A stretch of DNA of 64,000 nucleotides, taken from contig NZ_CP162553.1 of the NCBI RefSeq assembly GCF_040939785.1, positions 992,001-1,056,000 on the forward strand. The letters are read 5' to 3'. Shown piece by piece: positions 25,904 to 35,297 of the stretch. This stretch comes from Bradyrhizobium lupini. GTDB lineage: Bacteria; Pseudomonadota; Alphaproteobacteria; Rhizobiales; Xanthobacteraceae. The notes beneath the pieces are model-generated. The model was given only the letters and a program-made list of their open reading frames with translations. It was not told the DNA's origin and made no database searches. Every line of letters starts with the position of its first letter. Within the stretch, counting starts at the first letter, position 1. Position numbers and translations under genes: made by a program.

Positions 25904-27460
25904 ATGGAAACGGATCGGCTCGACATGACCATCGAGTTTCGCTGTGAAATTGAGAATGCGCGGCGGTGGATGGGCCGCGAGACGCTGTCGATCGACGGGC
26001 GGGATGTACCGGTCCAGATCGCGTGGACGGCAACGGCGGAGCCGCGGCCGGCGGGTCTCGACATGCTGTTCGAACTCGAACGTTTGGTGTTGCACAAGGG
26101 CAAACACAGCGGCACCGAAAGGCTGAAGATCAGTCCGGACCGGATGCAGGCTCGCGCCGGCACGGCAGACGTCATCGTCGATTTCACCGGTGGCGCGCGG
26201 GATCCGAACTGCTCCGCCCGGCAGTATCTCCGCCCGCTGTTCAATGGAGTGGCAGGCGAAAACGCAGCTCTTGCCGCCATTCTCGCCGGCGATCTGCCGG
26301 TGATCGAAATCGTCGACGAGGTCGACGGTGCAGTCCTCGATCGTGGCCATCCCTCCGCCGAAATCGCGGCCGGTCTGAGCGGGGGCCTGGAAACGGTCAT
26401 GGCGCGAACCCTGACCATGGTGGCCGCCATCCTGTCGGGACGACCGCGCATCGTGCCGCAGCTGGCACGACCGGCCCGAGCGGACAACGGCCGCCCGCCA
26501 ACGGCTTATGTCGCGCGCGGCCTCACCATATCGATCGCCAAGGAGATCTATCGCCTCTGCTGCTATGCCCCGCATTGGCATGTCGGATGGCGCATCAACA
26601 AGGGCGCAGGCGTCTGGCAGACCGGAGACCTGTCAGGGCCTCGCTGGAACGTCCTTGCCGATCCCGGAAACCACTTCTACGCCGATCCTTTCCCCATCAC
26701 GTGGCAGGGAAGAACATTCGTCTTCTTTGAGGATCTCGATCACCGGATTGGAAAAGGAATCATTTCCGCGATCGAGTTCGACGATAAGGGCCCGGTCGGA
26801 GCGGTCGTGCCCGTATTGGACGAGCCCTGGCACCTCTCCTATCCGTTCCTGATCGAGGACGATGGCGCATTGTGGATGATCCCGGAGAGCTCGACCAATG
26901 GGGACGTCGCCATCTATAAATGCGTTCGGTTCCCGGACAAATGGGAGCGCCACGCGACGCTGCTTTCAGGACTTGAACTCGCCGATGTGACGATCACGCG
27001 GCACAACGGCCTGCACTATCTGTTCGGAGCCTGGCGCGATGGCACTGGCGGGTATTCGGATTCGTTGGCGATCTATCACGCCGAGCACCTCATGGGCCCG
27101 TGGTTGCCGCATGCCAGCAACCCGGTCCTGATCGACCGCGCGAGCACGCGGCCTGCGGGGAATTTCGTCACCATCAATGACAAATTGTGGCGCCCGGTCC
27201 AGGATTGTGCCGGCGGATATGGGGCAGCGCTCGCCCTGGCGGAAATCGTCGAACTGTCGCCGACGACGTTCAAGCAGATTATCCGCCACTCTCTGCGGCC
27301 AGGGCCAGCATGGCCCGGCAGGAAGTTGCATACCTTGAATCGCTGCGGACAACTCGAGGTGATCGACGGGTCGCGTGTCCAACCCAAGACCCGTGCCTTC
27401 GGAGGCAAATTTCCATCGGCTGTCTTGTCGCCGCGGACCAGCCCCTCTGCCGCCAGCTAG
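25904..27460 (+). CDS. Formyltransferase-like / GINT1-family glycan protein
   Basis: A 518-residue protein in two parts. Residues 1-200 resemble the N-terminal part of bacterial formyltransferase-like glycan proteins (LRPLFNGVAGENAALAAIL, VLDRGHPSAEIAAGLSGG). Residues 215-500 match the beta-propeller-like domain shared with plant glucosamine inositolphosphorylceramide transferase 1: FYADPFPITWQGRTFVFFED, SYPFLIEDDGALWMIPESS. Such proteins occur in bacterial polysaccharide clusters with undefined reactions. The start ATG 25904 is nine bases after the corrected glycosyltransferase stop. The 3' end overlaps the convergent benzoylformate decarboxylase gene by four bases. Confidence 0.78.
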   Translation: METDRLDMTIEFRCEIENARRWMGRETLSIDGRDVPVQIAWTATAEPRPAGLDMLFELERLVLHKGKHSGTERLKISPDRMQARAGTADVIVDFTGGARDPNCSARQYLRPLFNGVAGENAALAAILAGDLPVIEIVDEVDGAVLDRGHPSAEIAAGLSGGLETVMARTLTMVAAILSGRPRIVPQLARPARADNGRPPTAYVARGLTISIAKEIYRLCCYAPHWHVGWRINKGAGVWQTGDLSGPRWNVLADPGNHFYADPFPITWQGRTFVFFEDLDHRIGKGIISAIEFDDKGPVGAVVPVLDEPWHLSYPFLIEDDGALWMIPESSTNGDVAIYKCVRFPDKWERHATLLSGLELADVTITRHNGLHYLFGAWRDGTGGYSDSLAIYHAEHLMGPWLPHASNPVLIDRASTRPAGNFVTINDKLWRPVQDCAGGYGAALALAEIVELSPTTFKQIIRHSLRPGPAWPGRKLHTLNRCGQLEVIDGSRVQPKTRAFGGKFPSAVLSPRTSPSAAS

Positions 27461-29064
27461 CGCGGATGGCTGAACAGGTCCGTCGTGGCGTCGTCGACGG
27501 CGATATCGACCAGCGCGGGACCGCTTGATGCCAACGCTTCGGTCAAGATGGCGTCGACGTCGCCGACATCGGTCACGCGCTGCCCCGGACAACCCATTCC
27601 CCTTGCGAGCGCCACGAAGTCGAGCCCGGGCAGGTCGATCCCGGGCGGGCGATGCGCCTGCATCAGCTGGCTGAAGGCGCGCATCGCGCCATAGCCTGAA
27701 TTGTTCATGATCACGAAAGTGATCGGCAGGCGGCGTTGCACCGCGGTCCAGATTGCCTGGATGCAATACATCGCCGATCCGTCACCGATCAGGGCGACGA
27801 TGCGGCGGCCTGGCCGCGCCAGCGCCACGCCGACCGAGGCCGGCAGGCTATAACCAAGTCCGCCGCTCGCCATCGTGTAGAAGCTGTCCGCGCCAGGCCG
27901 TGGTAGGAATTGTTGGATGGCGGGACGATGCGACGGCGCCTCCTCGACCACGATCGCATCGCCCGGCATCAACGCCGAGAGCCGGGCGAGCGCATAGCCC
28001 GGCGGAATCGGATTTTGCGCGGCAGGAGCGGCAGGCCGCAACCGCGCGGCCGGCACCTCGCGCTCCGCGATGTCAGGCATCACCGACAGCAGCCCAGCCA
28101 GCGCCTTCGGGAGCGTGCTGATGATGGTGTCACCGACAGAGGCGGATGCGGCTTCCGTCGGATCATCCGTGATCTGCCAGACCGGCGTTCCATCGTCGAG
28201 CAATTCGCATTGTCCTTCGACATGGAAAGTAAACACCGGCGCGCCGACCACGACGATCAGATCGGCGCCGCGCAATGCGCGGGCGAGCCCTCCCGGTGCT
28301 GCCGGAAGGAAGCCGGCGAACAGCGGATGCAATTCCGGAAAGCTCGAACGGCTCGACATCGGGCTTGCCCAAACGGCCGCGCTCGCCTGCTCGGCCACAG
28401 CGACCATCGCGTCGACGCAGCCGCTGCGATCGATCTCGGGTCCGACAACGAAGATAGGTTTTTTGGCGGCTCGGATTGCCGCGCCGAGCCGAACGATCGC
28501 CGCCGGATCGGGCGCAAACTCCGTCGCGATGCAGCGGACCGGTGGAGCGGTTGCGGGCCGCGCCCAATCATCCGACGGGACCGACACGAATGTCGGACCG
28601 CGGGGATGCTGCATAGCGGTGAGGAAGGCCTGCGCGATCGCCGCTGGAACATCTTCGGCGCGCGCCGGTTCGGCGCTCCATTTCACATAGGGCTTTGGAA
28701 ACTGTGCGGCGTCCTCGGAGAAGAGATAGGGTCGCATCCGCAATAGGCTGCGCGCCTGCTGCCCGGCTGTCACGACCATCGGTGTCTTGTTGCGGAATGC
28801 GGTGAAGAGATTGCCGAGGGCATGACCGAGCCCAGCCGCCGAGTGCAGATTGACGAACGCCGCTCGTCCCGTGGCCTGCGCATAGCCGTCTGCCATGCCG
28901 ACGGCGCAGGCTTCCTGCAATCCGAGCACGTAGTCGATGTCGTCGGGCCAGTCGCCAAGGAAGGCAAGCTCGGTCGAGCCGGGGTTGCCGAAAACGCGAT
29001 CGACGCCAAAGGAGCGAAGCACACCGAGGGTCGCTTCCCGAACCGTGAGAACTTTCGAATTCAT
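27457..29064 (-). CDS. mdlC: Benzoylformate decarboxylase (ThDP-dependent)
   Basis: A 535-residue thiamine-diphosphate enzyme. RVFGNPGSTELAFL, then LQEACAVGMADGYAQATGR and FVNLHSAAGLGHALGNL closely follow Pseudomonas putida benzoylformate decarboxylase; Glu51 and His74 correspond to its Glu47 and His70. ThDP motif GDGSAMYCIQAIWTA with MNNSGYGAM is intact. It would convert benzoylformate (phenylglyoxylate) or a ring-substituted analogue to the aldehyde and CO2. The upstream aldehyde dehydrogenase, 35 bases away on the same strand, would oxidise the product. Other 2-oxoacids cannot be excluded. Confidence 0.88.
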   Translation of the reverse strand: MNSKVLTVREATLGVLRSFGVDRVFGNPGSTELAFLGDWPDDIDYVLGLQEACAVGMADGYAQATGRAAFVNLHSAAGLGHALGNLFTAFRNKTPMVVTAGQQARSLLRMRPYLFSEDAAQFPKPYVKWSAEPARAEDVPAAIAQAFLTAMQHPRGPTFVSVPSDDWARPATAPPVRCIATEFAPDPAAIVRLGAAIRAAKKPIFVVGPEIDRSGCVDAMVAVAEQASAAVWASPMSSRSSFPELHPLFAGFLPAAPGGLARALRGADLIVVVGAPVFTFHVEGQCELLDDGTPVWQITDDPTEAASASVGDTIISTLPKALAGLLSVMPDIAEREVPAARLRPAAPAAQNPIPPGYALARLSALMPGDAIVVEEAPSHRPAIQQFLPRPGADSFYTMASGGLGYSLPASVGVALARPGRRIVALIGDGSAMYCIQAIWTAVQRRLPITFVIMNNSGYGAMRAFSQLMQAHRPPGIDLPGLDFVALARGMGCPGQRVTDVGDVDAILTEALASSGPALVDIAVDDATTDLFSHPR

Positions 29065-29099
29065 GAATAGCGTCCTGATGGGCTTCGCTTGTTGCGCGG

Positions 29100-30548
29100 T
29101 CAGAAGGGATAGTGCTGCGGCTGGGTCTCGATGGTAATCCAGCGCAGATCGGTGAACTCGGCGATCCCGGCCTGACCTCCGAAGCGGCCGTAGCCCGATC
29201 CCTTCATGCCGCCGAACGGCATCTGCGCCTCGTCATGCACGGTCGAGCCGTTGACGTGGCAGATGCCGCTTTCGATCCGCTGCGCCACGGTCAGCGCACG
29301 CGCGACGTCGCGGCCGAACACGGCGGCCGAGAGGCCGTACTCGGTATCGTTGGCAAGCCGCACCGCGTCATCCACGCCACTTGCCCGGATCACCGAGACG
29401 ACGGGACCAAAGCTCTCCTCGGTATAGATGCGCATGCCGGGCACCACGCGGTCGAGCACGGTGGCCGGGACGACCGTGCCAACCCGGTCGCCGCCCGCGA
29501 GCTTGACGGCGCCTTTGGCGATCGCGTCGTCGATCAACGCAACGACATGCTTGGCCGGCGCCTCGTCGATCATCGAGCCGACGACAACGGGACCGGAGCG
29601 CGGGTCGCCGGCCGGAAGCGCAGCCGTTTTCTTCGCGAGCTTGTCGACAAAGGACGCCGCTACCGCCTCGTCGACGATCACCCGTTCGGTCGACATGCAG
29701 ACCTGGCCCTGATTGATGAAGGCGCCAAACGCCACGGCCGCGACGGCGGCATCGAGGTCGGCATCGTCGAGCACGACCAGAGGCGCCTTGCCCCCTAGTT
29801 CGAGCAGCACTGGCTTGAGCTGGCGCCCGGCCAGCTCGGCGATGACGCGACCCACGCGGGTCGAGCCGGTGAAATTGATCCGCCGCACGGCCGGATTGGC
29901 GATCAGGCGCTCGACCAGAGCGGGCGCATCGGCCGGTGCGTTGGTCAGAACATTTACGACACCGGGCGGAAAGCCTGCGTCCTTGAAGACCTCGCCGATC
30001 AACCGGTGCGTCCCCGGGCATATCTCGGAGGCCTTGAGCACGACGGAATTGCCGCAGGCGAGCGCCGTCGCCACGGCGCGAACGCCGAGAATGATCGGCG
30101 CATTCCACGGGGCGATGCCGAGGCACACGCCGGCGGGCTGTCGAATGGACATCGCGAGGCATCCCGGCTTGTCCGACGGGATCACCTCGCCGGCGATCTG
30201 CGTGGTGAGCGACGCCGCTTCGCGCAGCATGCCGGTCGCGAGCTTGACGTTGAAGGCCGACCAGATCTCCGTCGTGCCGATCTCGGCCATCATGATCCGG
30301 ACGAAGGCGTCGCGCTTGGCCTCAAGCGCATCTGCGGCCTTCAGCAACAGGGCTCGCCTCGCATTCGGGCCGAGCGCCGACCATGCGGCAAACGCGGCGG
30401 AGGCCGCCGCCACCGCGGCGTCGGCATCGGAAGCGGTCGCGGCGGCCGCGCGGCTTGCGACCTCCTGCGACAGCGGATTGCGCCGCTCGAACACCTTGCC
30501 GCTGGAAGCGGCCTGATCCTGCCCGTTGATGAGAAGACTGACGTCCAT
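29100..30548 (-). CDS. NAD(P)-dependent aldehyde dehydrogenase (benzaldehyde/salicylaldehyde/vanillin type)
   Basis: A 482-residue aldehyde dehydrogenase with all catalytic residues: Asn149 in APWNAP, Glu250 in LELGGKAP and Cys284 in NQGQVCMSTERV. The GQVCMSTER sequence is typical of salicylaldehyde, vanillin and benzaldehyde dehydrogenases. With benzoylformate decarboxylase downstream (35 bases) and the MHS transporter upstream (35 bases) it forms a compact unit, and the likely job is oxidation of the aromatic aldehyde to the acid. Confidence 0.92.
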   Translation of the reverse strand: MDVSLLINGQDQAASSGKVFERRNPLSQEVASRAAAATASDADAAVAAASAAFAAWSALGPNARRALLLKAADALEAKRDAFVRIMMAEIGTTEIWSAFNVKLATGMLREAASLTTQIAGEVIPSDKPGCLAMSIRQPAGVCLGIAPWNAPIILGVRAVATALACGNSVVLKASEICPGTHRLIGEVFKDAGFPPGVVNVLTNAPADAPALVERLIANPAVRRINFTGSTRVGRVIAELAGRQLKPVLLELGGKAPLVVLDDADLDAAVAAVAFGAFINQGQVCMSTERVIVDEAVAASFVDKLAKKTAALPAGDPRSGPVVVGSMIDEAPAKHVVALIDDAIAKGAVKLAGGDRVGTVVPATVLDRVVPGMRIYTEESFGPVVSVIRASGVDDAVRLANDTEYGLSAAVFGRDVARALTVAQRIESGICHVNGSTVHDEAQMPFGGMKGSGYGRFGGQAGIAEFTDLRWITIETQPQHYPF

Positions 30549-30583
30549 GAAAAACCTCCCTGGGGTTGATAATGGCGCTCGCT

Positions 30584-31909
30584 CTAGCCGAGCAGCCGCG
30601 ATTTTCCGGTTTCACGCGCAAAGCCGAGCGCAATCATCGCCGCGAGCGCGAGCGCAACGTAGTATCCTGTGATCGCGTAGGTGGAGCCCGTCTGCGCAAA
30701 CAGGCTGGTGGCGACCAGCGGCGCAATGCCGCCGCCGAGCACCGTCCCGAGCTGCTTTCCGATCGACACGCCGGTGAAGCGAATGCGGGTCGGAAACAAT
30801 TCCGGAAAATAGCTTCCTTCGCTGCCGAACATCAGCGGATGGATCACCCCCGCGGCGAGGATCACCGCGCCCGTCACCAGCACCGTGTCGCGGCTCGCGA
30901 CCACACCGTAGAATGCAAACATCGAGATGGCTGCAAGCACCACGCCGGCCAAGAACAGACGCTTTCGTCCGATACGGTCGGACCAGGCTCCGATGAGTGG
31001 CATCGCAACGAGCCCGACGAGATTGGCGAACAGCACGGCCTGCGTGATGACGTCTTTCTGGACGCCGAGCTGACGGGTCGCGAAGGAGATGGTGAAGATG
31101 GCTGTCAGATAGAAATAGGACGTCTGCGCCATCTCGGCGAAGAATACGATGAGGATCGGCCGCCAATGTTCCCGCAGCGCTTCGACCACAGGCGCTACTT
31201 CCGTCACCTTCGCCTTTCGGAATGTCGCGCTCTCCTCGATGCGCAGGCGCATATAGACGCCGAGCGCGACCAGAACCGCGCTGATCAGGAACGGCACGCG
31301 CCAGCCCCATGACAGCAGGTCCGCTTCCGGCAGCCGCGCGATCGTGAGCGCCGCAAACGAGGCGAGCACGACACCGACGGGTCCTGCGGCCTGGATCACC
31401 GCGGCCGAGAAGCCGCGCCGGTGCCCGGGCGCCGTCTCGATCGCCATAAGGATCGCCGCAGTCGATTCGCCGCCGAGCGCAAACCCCTGAACGAAGCGCA
31501 ACGCCACGAGCGCGACGGTCGCAGCCACGCCTGCACTGGCGTAGGTCGGCAACAATCCGATCGACATGGTCGCAAGTCCCATCATGAGCAGCGTACACAG
31601 CAAGACGGACTTTCGGCCGAGACGGTCACCGAAATGGCCGAATACAAGCCCGCCGAGCGGACGCGCCAAAAATCCGACGGCAAACGTCGCGAACACCGCA
31701 ATCGTCGCCGTGAGCTGGTCGAACTTCGGAAAGAACAATTGATCGAACACCAGCGGCGCGATCAGGCCGTAGATGAAGAAGTCGTACCATTCGATCGCGG
31801 TGCCGATGGTGCCGGCGATCAGGATACGCCGGCGGCTGCTCGCCGTCTGCTCGGCAGTGGCGCCGGCGGCGGCATGGTCGTCGTAGTGCTTCAATGCTCT
31901 TGTCGTCAC
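30584..31909 (-). CDS. MFS transporter, metabolite:H+ symporter (MHS) family
   Basis: A 441-residue 12-helix permease. GTAIEWYDFFIYG near the first helix and the FGHFGDRLGRKSVL loop are diagnostic for the MHS family (ShiA/PcaT/aromatic acid importers); SGRFVQGF-type motif appears as RFVQGFALGGES. I start at GTG 31909 because a strong GGAGGAGG lies five bases upstream; an in-frame ATG at 31930 would overlap that site. It probably imports an aromatic or keto acid for the aldehyde dehydrogenase and decarboxylase downstream. Confidence 0.88.
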   Translation of the reverse strand: MTTRALKHYDDHAAAGATAEQTASSRRRILIAGTIGTAIEWYDFFIYGLIAPLVFDQLFFPKFDQLTATIAVFATFAVGFLARPLGGLVFGHFGDRLGRKSVLLCTLLMMGLATMSIGLLPTYASAGVAATVALVALRFVQGFALGGESTAAILMAIETAPGHRRGFSAAVIQAAGPVGVVLASFAALTIARLPEADLLSWGWRVPFLISAVLVALGVYMRLRIEESATFRKAKVTEVAPVVEALREHWRPILIVFFAEMAQTSYFYLTAIFTISFATRQLGVQKDVITQAVLFANLVGLVAMPLIGAWSDRIGRKRLFLAGVVLAAISMFAFYGVVASRDTVLVTGAVILAAGVIHPLMFGSEGSYFPELFPTRIRFTGVSIGKQLGTVLGGGIAPLVATSLFAQTGSTYAITGYYVALALAAMIALGFARETGKSRLLG

Positions 31910-31914
31910 GGTTT

Positions 31915-31922
31915 CCTCCTCC
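31915..31922 (-). promoter_or_regulatory. Ribosome binding site of the MHS transporter
   Basis: GGAGGAGG on the minus strand, five bases before GTG 31909. It decides the start of the transporter against upstream ATG codons. Confidence 0.75.
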
Positions 31923-31998
31923 GGTGTCATTTGTCGTTTTGTTGTCTTGTTGTTATTGGCCGCCGCAGCCGCTGGTCGGATGCAACGGCGAGAGTCGA

Positions 31999-33708
31999 TC
32001 AGCTTGCCAGCCGTGCGCCGTCGCTCGCGTTGTGTCCGAGTGCTCGGGCAAGGACGCGCCCGATCGTACCAGCCTGTGACGCGCTGCCGCGCCAAGCCAC
32101 GATTTGGTCGGGGCGTATCAAAGCCAGATCCGCCTCATAGAGATCGCGCAGGGATTTCGGCAGCGTGACGAGTTTCACATCAACCCCGATCGCACGGATG
32201 GTCTCGACGACTGACGCTTGAGAGGTCATGACCTCGCCGAACTGGAGCAGCGTCCACTCGAACCCGAACAGGTCGTACAGCGAGACGCCGTCCTCCAACC
32301 ACGTATGCGGGGCGCGGCCGCCGGGACAGGCGCTCGGAACGTAGACGTTCGCGGCATCGGGCGGCGGCTGGCTGCCGTCGGAGACGATGATCGGCGAGCC
32401 GTCGTAGCGCCCACCGAAGGTGACGCCGGGAATGTTGAATTCCGCGCGGGCGTGCTGTTCGAGATAGACGCCCGCCGTCCGCCGCGCCTCGTCGCCGGCC
32501 TCGGTGGCGTCCTCGATGTCAGGCGCGGGAGCGAACAGACCGAGCGAGTCGGCAAAGCGACGCGCATAATCGGTGTTGCGCAGCGCTACCGGACGCCGCT
32601 CGACCTCATAGCTGTCGAGCAGCCCCGCCGGGCTCACACCCTTGACGACGCTTGCGAGCTTCCAGCCGAGGTTGACCGCATCCTCGATCGCGGTGTTGTA
32701 GCCAAGGCCTCCGGTCGGCGTGAACAGATGCGCCGCGTCGCCGCCGAGGAACACTCTGCCCCGCTGCATTCCGTTCGCGACCAGCGCGTGGCCGGCGGTC
32801 CAGGTCACGAATGACAGCACTTCGCAGTCAATCGGCGCGTCGCAAGCGCGCTGGAACGCTGCTTTGGCCTCGTTGATTGTGATCGCAATCTCGTCTTCCC
32901 CGGGCCGAAGCTGCGTGTGAAACGCAAATTCGTCGCGACCATTCACGGATGCCATGAAGGCGCGGCGGTCGCCGTTGAAGCAATTGTACATCCACGCCTT
33001 GGCATGCGGGATGCTCGCGTAGAAGCCAGGCGAACGGAGATAGACCGCCAGCATGCGGCCGCCCATGAAATCGCGCTGCGTTCCGGTTTCGCCGCCGTAG
33101 ACGATCTCGAGCGATTGCCGGACCATCGAGCGCGGCCCGTCGGCTCCGACCAGGAAGTCGGCCCGGACCTGAAAGCGGCTGTTGTCATCGAGACATTCGA
33201 TCTCGGCGATAACGCCGTCACCGCTCTCGACGTAGCTGATCAGACGATGACCGTAGCTGAGCCGTATTCCGGGAAGCCGTTCGGCGTGGCGGCGCAGCAC
33301 CGCCTCGACGTATTTTTGCGAGACCCGATGCGGCAGCTCGGCGGCGCTCCAGGAGCCCGACATGCCCTTGACGAGCTCGCCCGCGCGTGACGATGACGGC
33401 AATTGAAATCGGGCCAGCTCGTAACCGGTGTAGCGCGTGAAATACGCAACGTCGGTCGGATAATCCGCAGGCAGACCTTCGCGTCGGATCTCGTCGGCAA
33501 AACCCAGCCGCCGATAGTGCTCCATTGAGCGCGCTTGCGTCGCATTGGCTTGCGGATTGAATGCCGTGCCCGGCTTTTCATCGACCAGGATCGCGGACAC
33601 GCCGCGCCGGCCGAGCTCGTTGGCGAGCATCAGGCCGCAGGGCCCCCCACCCACGATGAGCACCGAGGCCGTCAGACATGTTTCCAAGGCGCTTCTCCCA
33701 ACCAGCAT
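31999..33708 (-). CDS. FAD-dependent aromatic hydroxylase (phenol hydroxylase/MhpA type)
   Basis: A 569-residue class A flavin monooxygenase. ASVLIVGGGPCGLMLANELG binds the FAD ADP moiety, DFLVGADGPRSMVRQSL is the DG motif, and RVFLGGDAAHLFTPTGGLGYN the GD motif; a thioredoxin-like C-terminal domain accounts for the length. These enzymes insert OH into phenolic or resorcinol-type rings with NAD(P)H. As the hydroxyquinol operon is 1.6 kb away, a resorcinol- or phenol-type substrate giving hydroxyquinol is an attractive inference. MarR gene and two palindromes lie just upstream. Confidence 0.87.
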   Translation of the reverse strand: MLVGRSALETCLTASVLIVGGGPCGLMLANELGRRGVSAILVDEKPGTAFNPQANATQARSMEHYRRLGFADEIRREGLPADYPTDVAYFTRYTGYELARFQLPSSSRAGELVKGMSGSWSAAELPHRVSQKYVEAVLRRHAERLPGIRLSYGHRLISYVESGDGVIAEIECLDDNSRFQVRADFLVGADGPRSMVRQSLEIVYGGETGTQRDFMGGRMLAVYLRSPGFYASIPHAKAWMYNCFNGDRRAFMASVNGRDEFAFHTQLRPGEDEIAITINEAKAAFQRACDAPIDCEVLSFVTWTAGHALVANGMQRGRVFLGGDAAHLFTPTGGLGYNTAIEDAVNLGWKLASVVKGVSPAGLLDSYEVERRPVALRNTDYARRFADSLGLFAPAPDIEDATEAGDEARRTAGVYLEQHARAEFNIPGVTFGGRYDGSPIIVSDGSQPPPDAANVYVPSACPGGRAPHTWLEDGVSLYDLFGFEWTLLQFGEVMTSQASVVETIRAIGVDVKLVTLPKSLRDLYEADLALIRPDQIVAWRGSASQAGTIGRVLARALGHNASDGARLAS

Positions 33709-33730
33709 TATTCCGCATGGTAAGGTCGCC

Positions 33731-33761
33731 TGACGATATCGTCAAGTAGCCTGACTACTTG
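33731..33761. promoter_or_regulatory. Candidate MarR operator: two overlapping palindromes
   Basis: TGACGATATCGTCA (33731-33744) is a perfect 14-base palindrome. CAAGTAG/CTACTTG (33743-33749 and 33755-33761) is a perfect inverted repeat with a five-base centre. GCCTGAC also occurs twice, 21 bases apart. The sites lie 22-53 bases upstream of the monooxygenase start and overlap the MarR stop codon, so control of the monooxygenase by the local MarR protein is likely. A terminator for the MarR gene is an alternative. Confidence 0.55.
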
Positions 33762-34222
33762 GCGTCATCGAGCGTATCGAACGTCGCGCCATAGACCGCC
33801 AGTCCCTTCAGGATCGCATCCATCGTGGCCTTGCCGAGTTCGGCGCGCATCTCCTGCTCGGCGACGTCGACCGCGTCGCGGAACGCATCGAGCCATTTGC
33901 GCCCGGCCGGCGTGAACATGACGATGCGCGCGCGGCGATCGGTCGGATCGGCGATCCGATCGACCAAGCCGAGCTCGGCGCATTGATCGACCAGCTCGCC
34001 CATCGCCTGCTTGCTCATGGAGGCGCGGCGGGCGAGCTCCGTCAGTCTGGTCCCCTCCACGTCGAGATTACGTGTGAGGCCGACATGCGCGATCCTCGTT
34101 TCGCCATGCCCCTTCTCGCTCATCAGTTCGAGCACACGACCTTCGAAGCGCCGCACCGCGTTGTTGAGCAGCCGACCGATGTTGGCATGCCGCCATGCGG
34201 TGCCGGATGTCCTGGCTTTCAA
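33755..34222 (-). CDS. MarR-family transcriptional regulator
   Basis: A 155-residue winged-helix regulator. The recognition region TRLTELARRASMSKQAMGEL and the wing DPTDRRARIVMFTPAGRKW are standard. MarR proteins often respond to phenolic ligands and repress adjacent degradation genes. It sits 46 bases upstream of the flavin hydroxylase, on the same strand, with palindromes in the gap. Confidence 0.92.
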   Translation of the reverse strand: MKARTSGTAWRHANIGRLLNNAVRRFEGRVLELMSEKGHGETRIAHVGLTRNLDVEGTRLTELARRASMSKQAMGELVDQCAELGLVDRIADPTDRRARIVMFTPAGRKWLDAFRDAVDVAEQEMRAELGKATMDAILKGLAVYGATFDTLDDAK

Positions 34223-34265
34223 TGGATGTGCCTTCTACAAAGCCGCCTGAATTCGAAAATGTCGC

Positions 34266-35189
34266 TCACTTCGCCGCGTCGATCCAGATCCCCGGCTGCG
34301 AATGCTCGCGGATGTGGGTGACCAGGAAGTCGGAAAAGACCCTGATCTTGGCAGGCAGTCCGGCACGGTTCTGGTAGGCGATGTTCATCGTGAGCAGCGG
34401 CAGCTCCCAGTCCATCAGAACGGGGACGAGGCGGCCCGCAGCGATATCGCTTTGCACGATATAGAGCGGCTGGATGAGGATGCCGAGCCCCGCCAGCGCG
34501 GCGCCGCGGATGACCTGGCCGTCATTGCTGTCGAGCGTCGACGTGATGCGAACAGTCTGCGCGCCATTGCCCTTGCGCAGGCGCAGCGAATAGGGATCGT
34601 TGGCGAGATTGTAGATCAGCATGTTGTGGCGCGCGAGATCGGCGGGCTGCTCCGGCTCGCCGCAGCTTGCGAGGTAGGACGGCGCAGCAGCGAGCACCCG
34701 CCGCATCTGGCCGATGCGGCGGACGATGATGTTGGAATCCGGCTCCTGCTCGCGCGTCCTGATCGCCACGTCGATGCCGGCCTCGATGAAATCGGAGTAC
34801 CGGTTGGCGGTGGTGATCTGCATGTTGAGCTTCGGATAGCGCGCGCGGAAGGCTGGCAGCATCGGCGCCAGATAGATCACCGCAAAGGACAGCGAGCTCG
34901 TGACCCGCAGCATGCCTTGCGGCGACAGCGCCCGATCGCTGACGATGTCCTCGGCCTCGGCCAACTCGCTCAAAACCCGGCTCGAGCGCTCCAGCAGCTC
35001 CTGCCCCGCCTCAGTCAACCACAGCCGACGGGTGTTGCGCTCGATCAGCCGGACTGCAAGGCGCTCCTCGAGAGCGCTGAGATGGCGGCTCGCGGCAGCA
35101 TTCGACATCCGTAGGGCTTCGGCAGCTTTGGACATGCTGCCGAGCTCGGCCGTCTTGGCGAATACTTCCAACTGGAGCAGGCGGTCCAT
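34266..35189 (-). CDS. LysR-family transcriptional regulator
   Basis: A 307-residue regulator. The N-terminal helix-turn-helix reads FAKTAELGSMSKAAEALRMS and ASRHLSALEERLAVRLIERN; the remainder is the usual LysR substrate-binding domain. It belongs to the CrgA/DsdC-like AraC-free subgroup with the GLGILIQPLYI segment. It is divergent from the hydroxyquinol operon across 108 bases, the normal arrangement for a LysR activator of that operon. Confidence 0.92.
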   Translation of the reverse strand: MDRLLQLEVFAKTAELGSMSKAAEALRMSNAAASRHLSALEERLAVRLIERNTRRLWLTEAGQELLERSSRVLSELAEAEDIVSDRALSPQGMLRVTSSLSFAVIYLAPMLPAFRARYPKLNMQITTANRYSDFIEAGIDVAIRTREQEPDSNIIVRRIGQMRRVLAAAPSYLASCGEPEQPADLARHNMLIYNLANDPYSLRLRKGNGAQTVRITSTLDSNDGQVIRGAALAGLGILIQPLYIVQSDIAAGRLVPVLMDWELPLLTMNIAYQNRAGLPAKIRVFSDFLVTHIREHSQPGIWIDAAK

Positions 35190-35297
35190 TTTTTCGCAAA
35201 CAGGAAAAGAGACTTACGATTATTGAGCTTTATTTCCGTATCCCGCAAGTCAAAATGGCCTAAACACAAGCAAGATAGCAGGCGAGGAAACAGGGAA

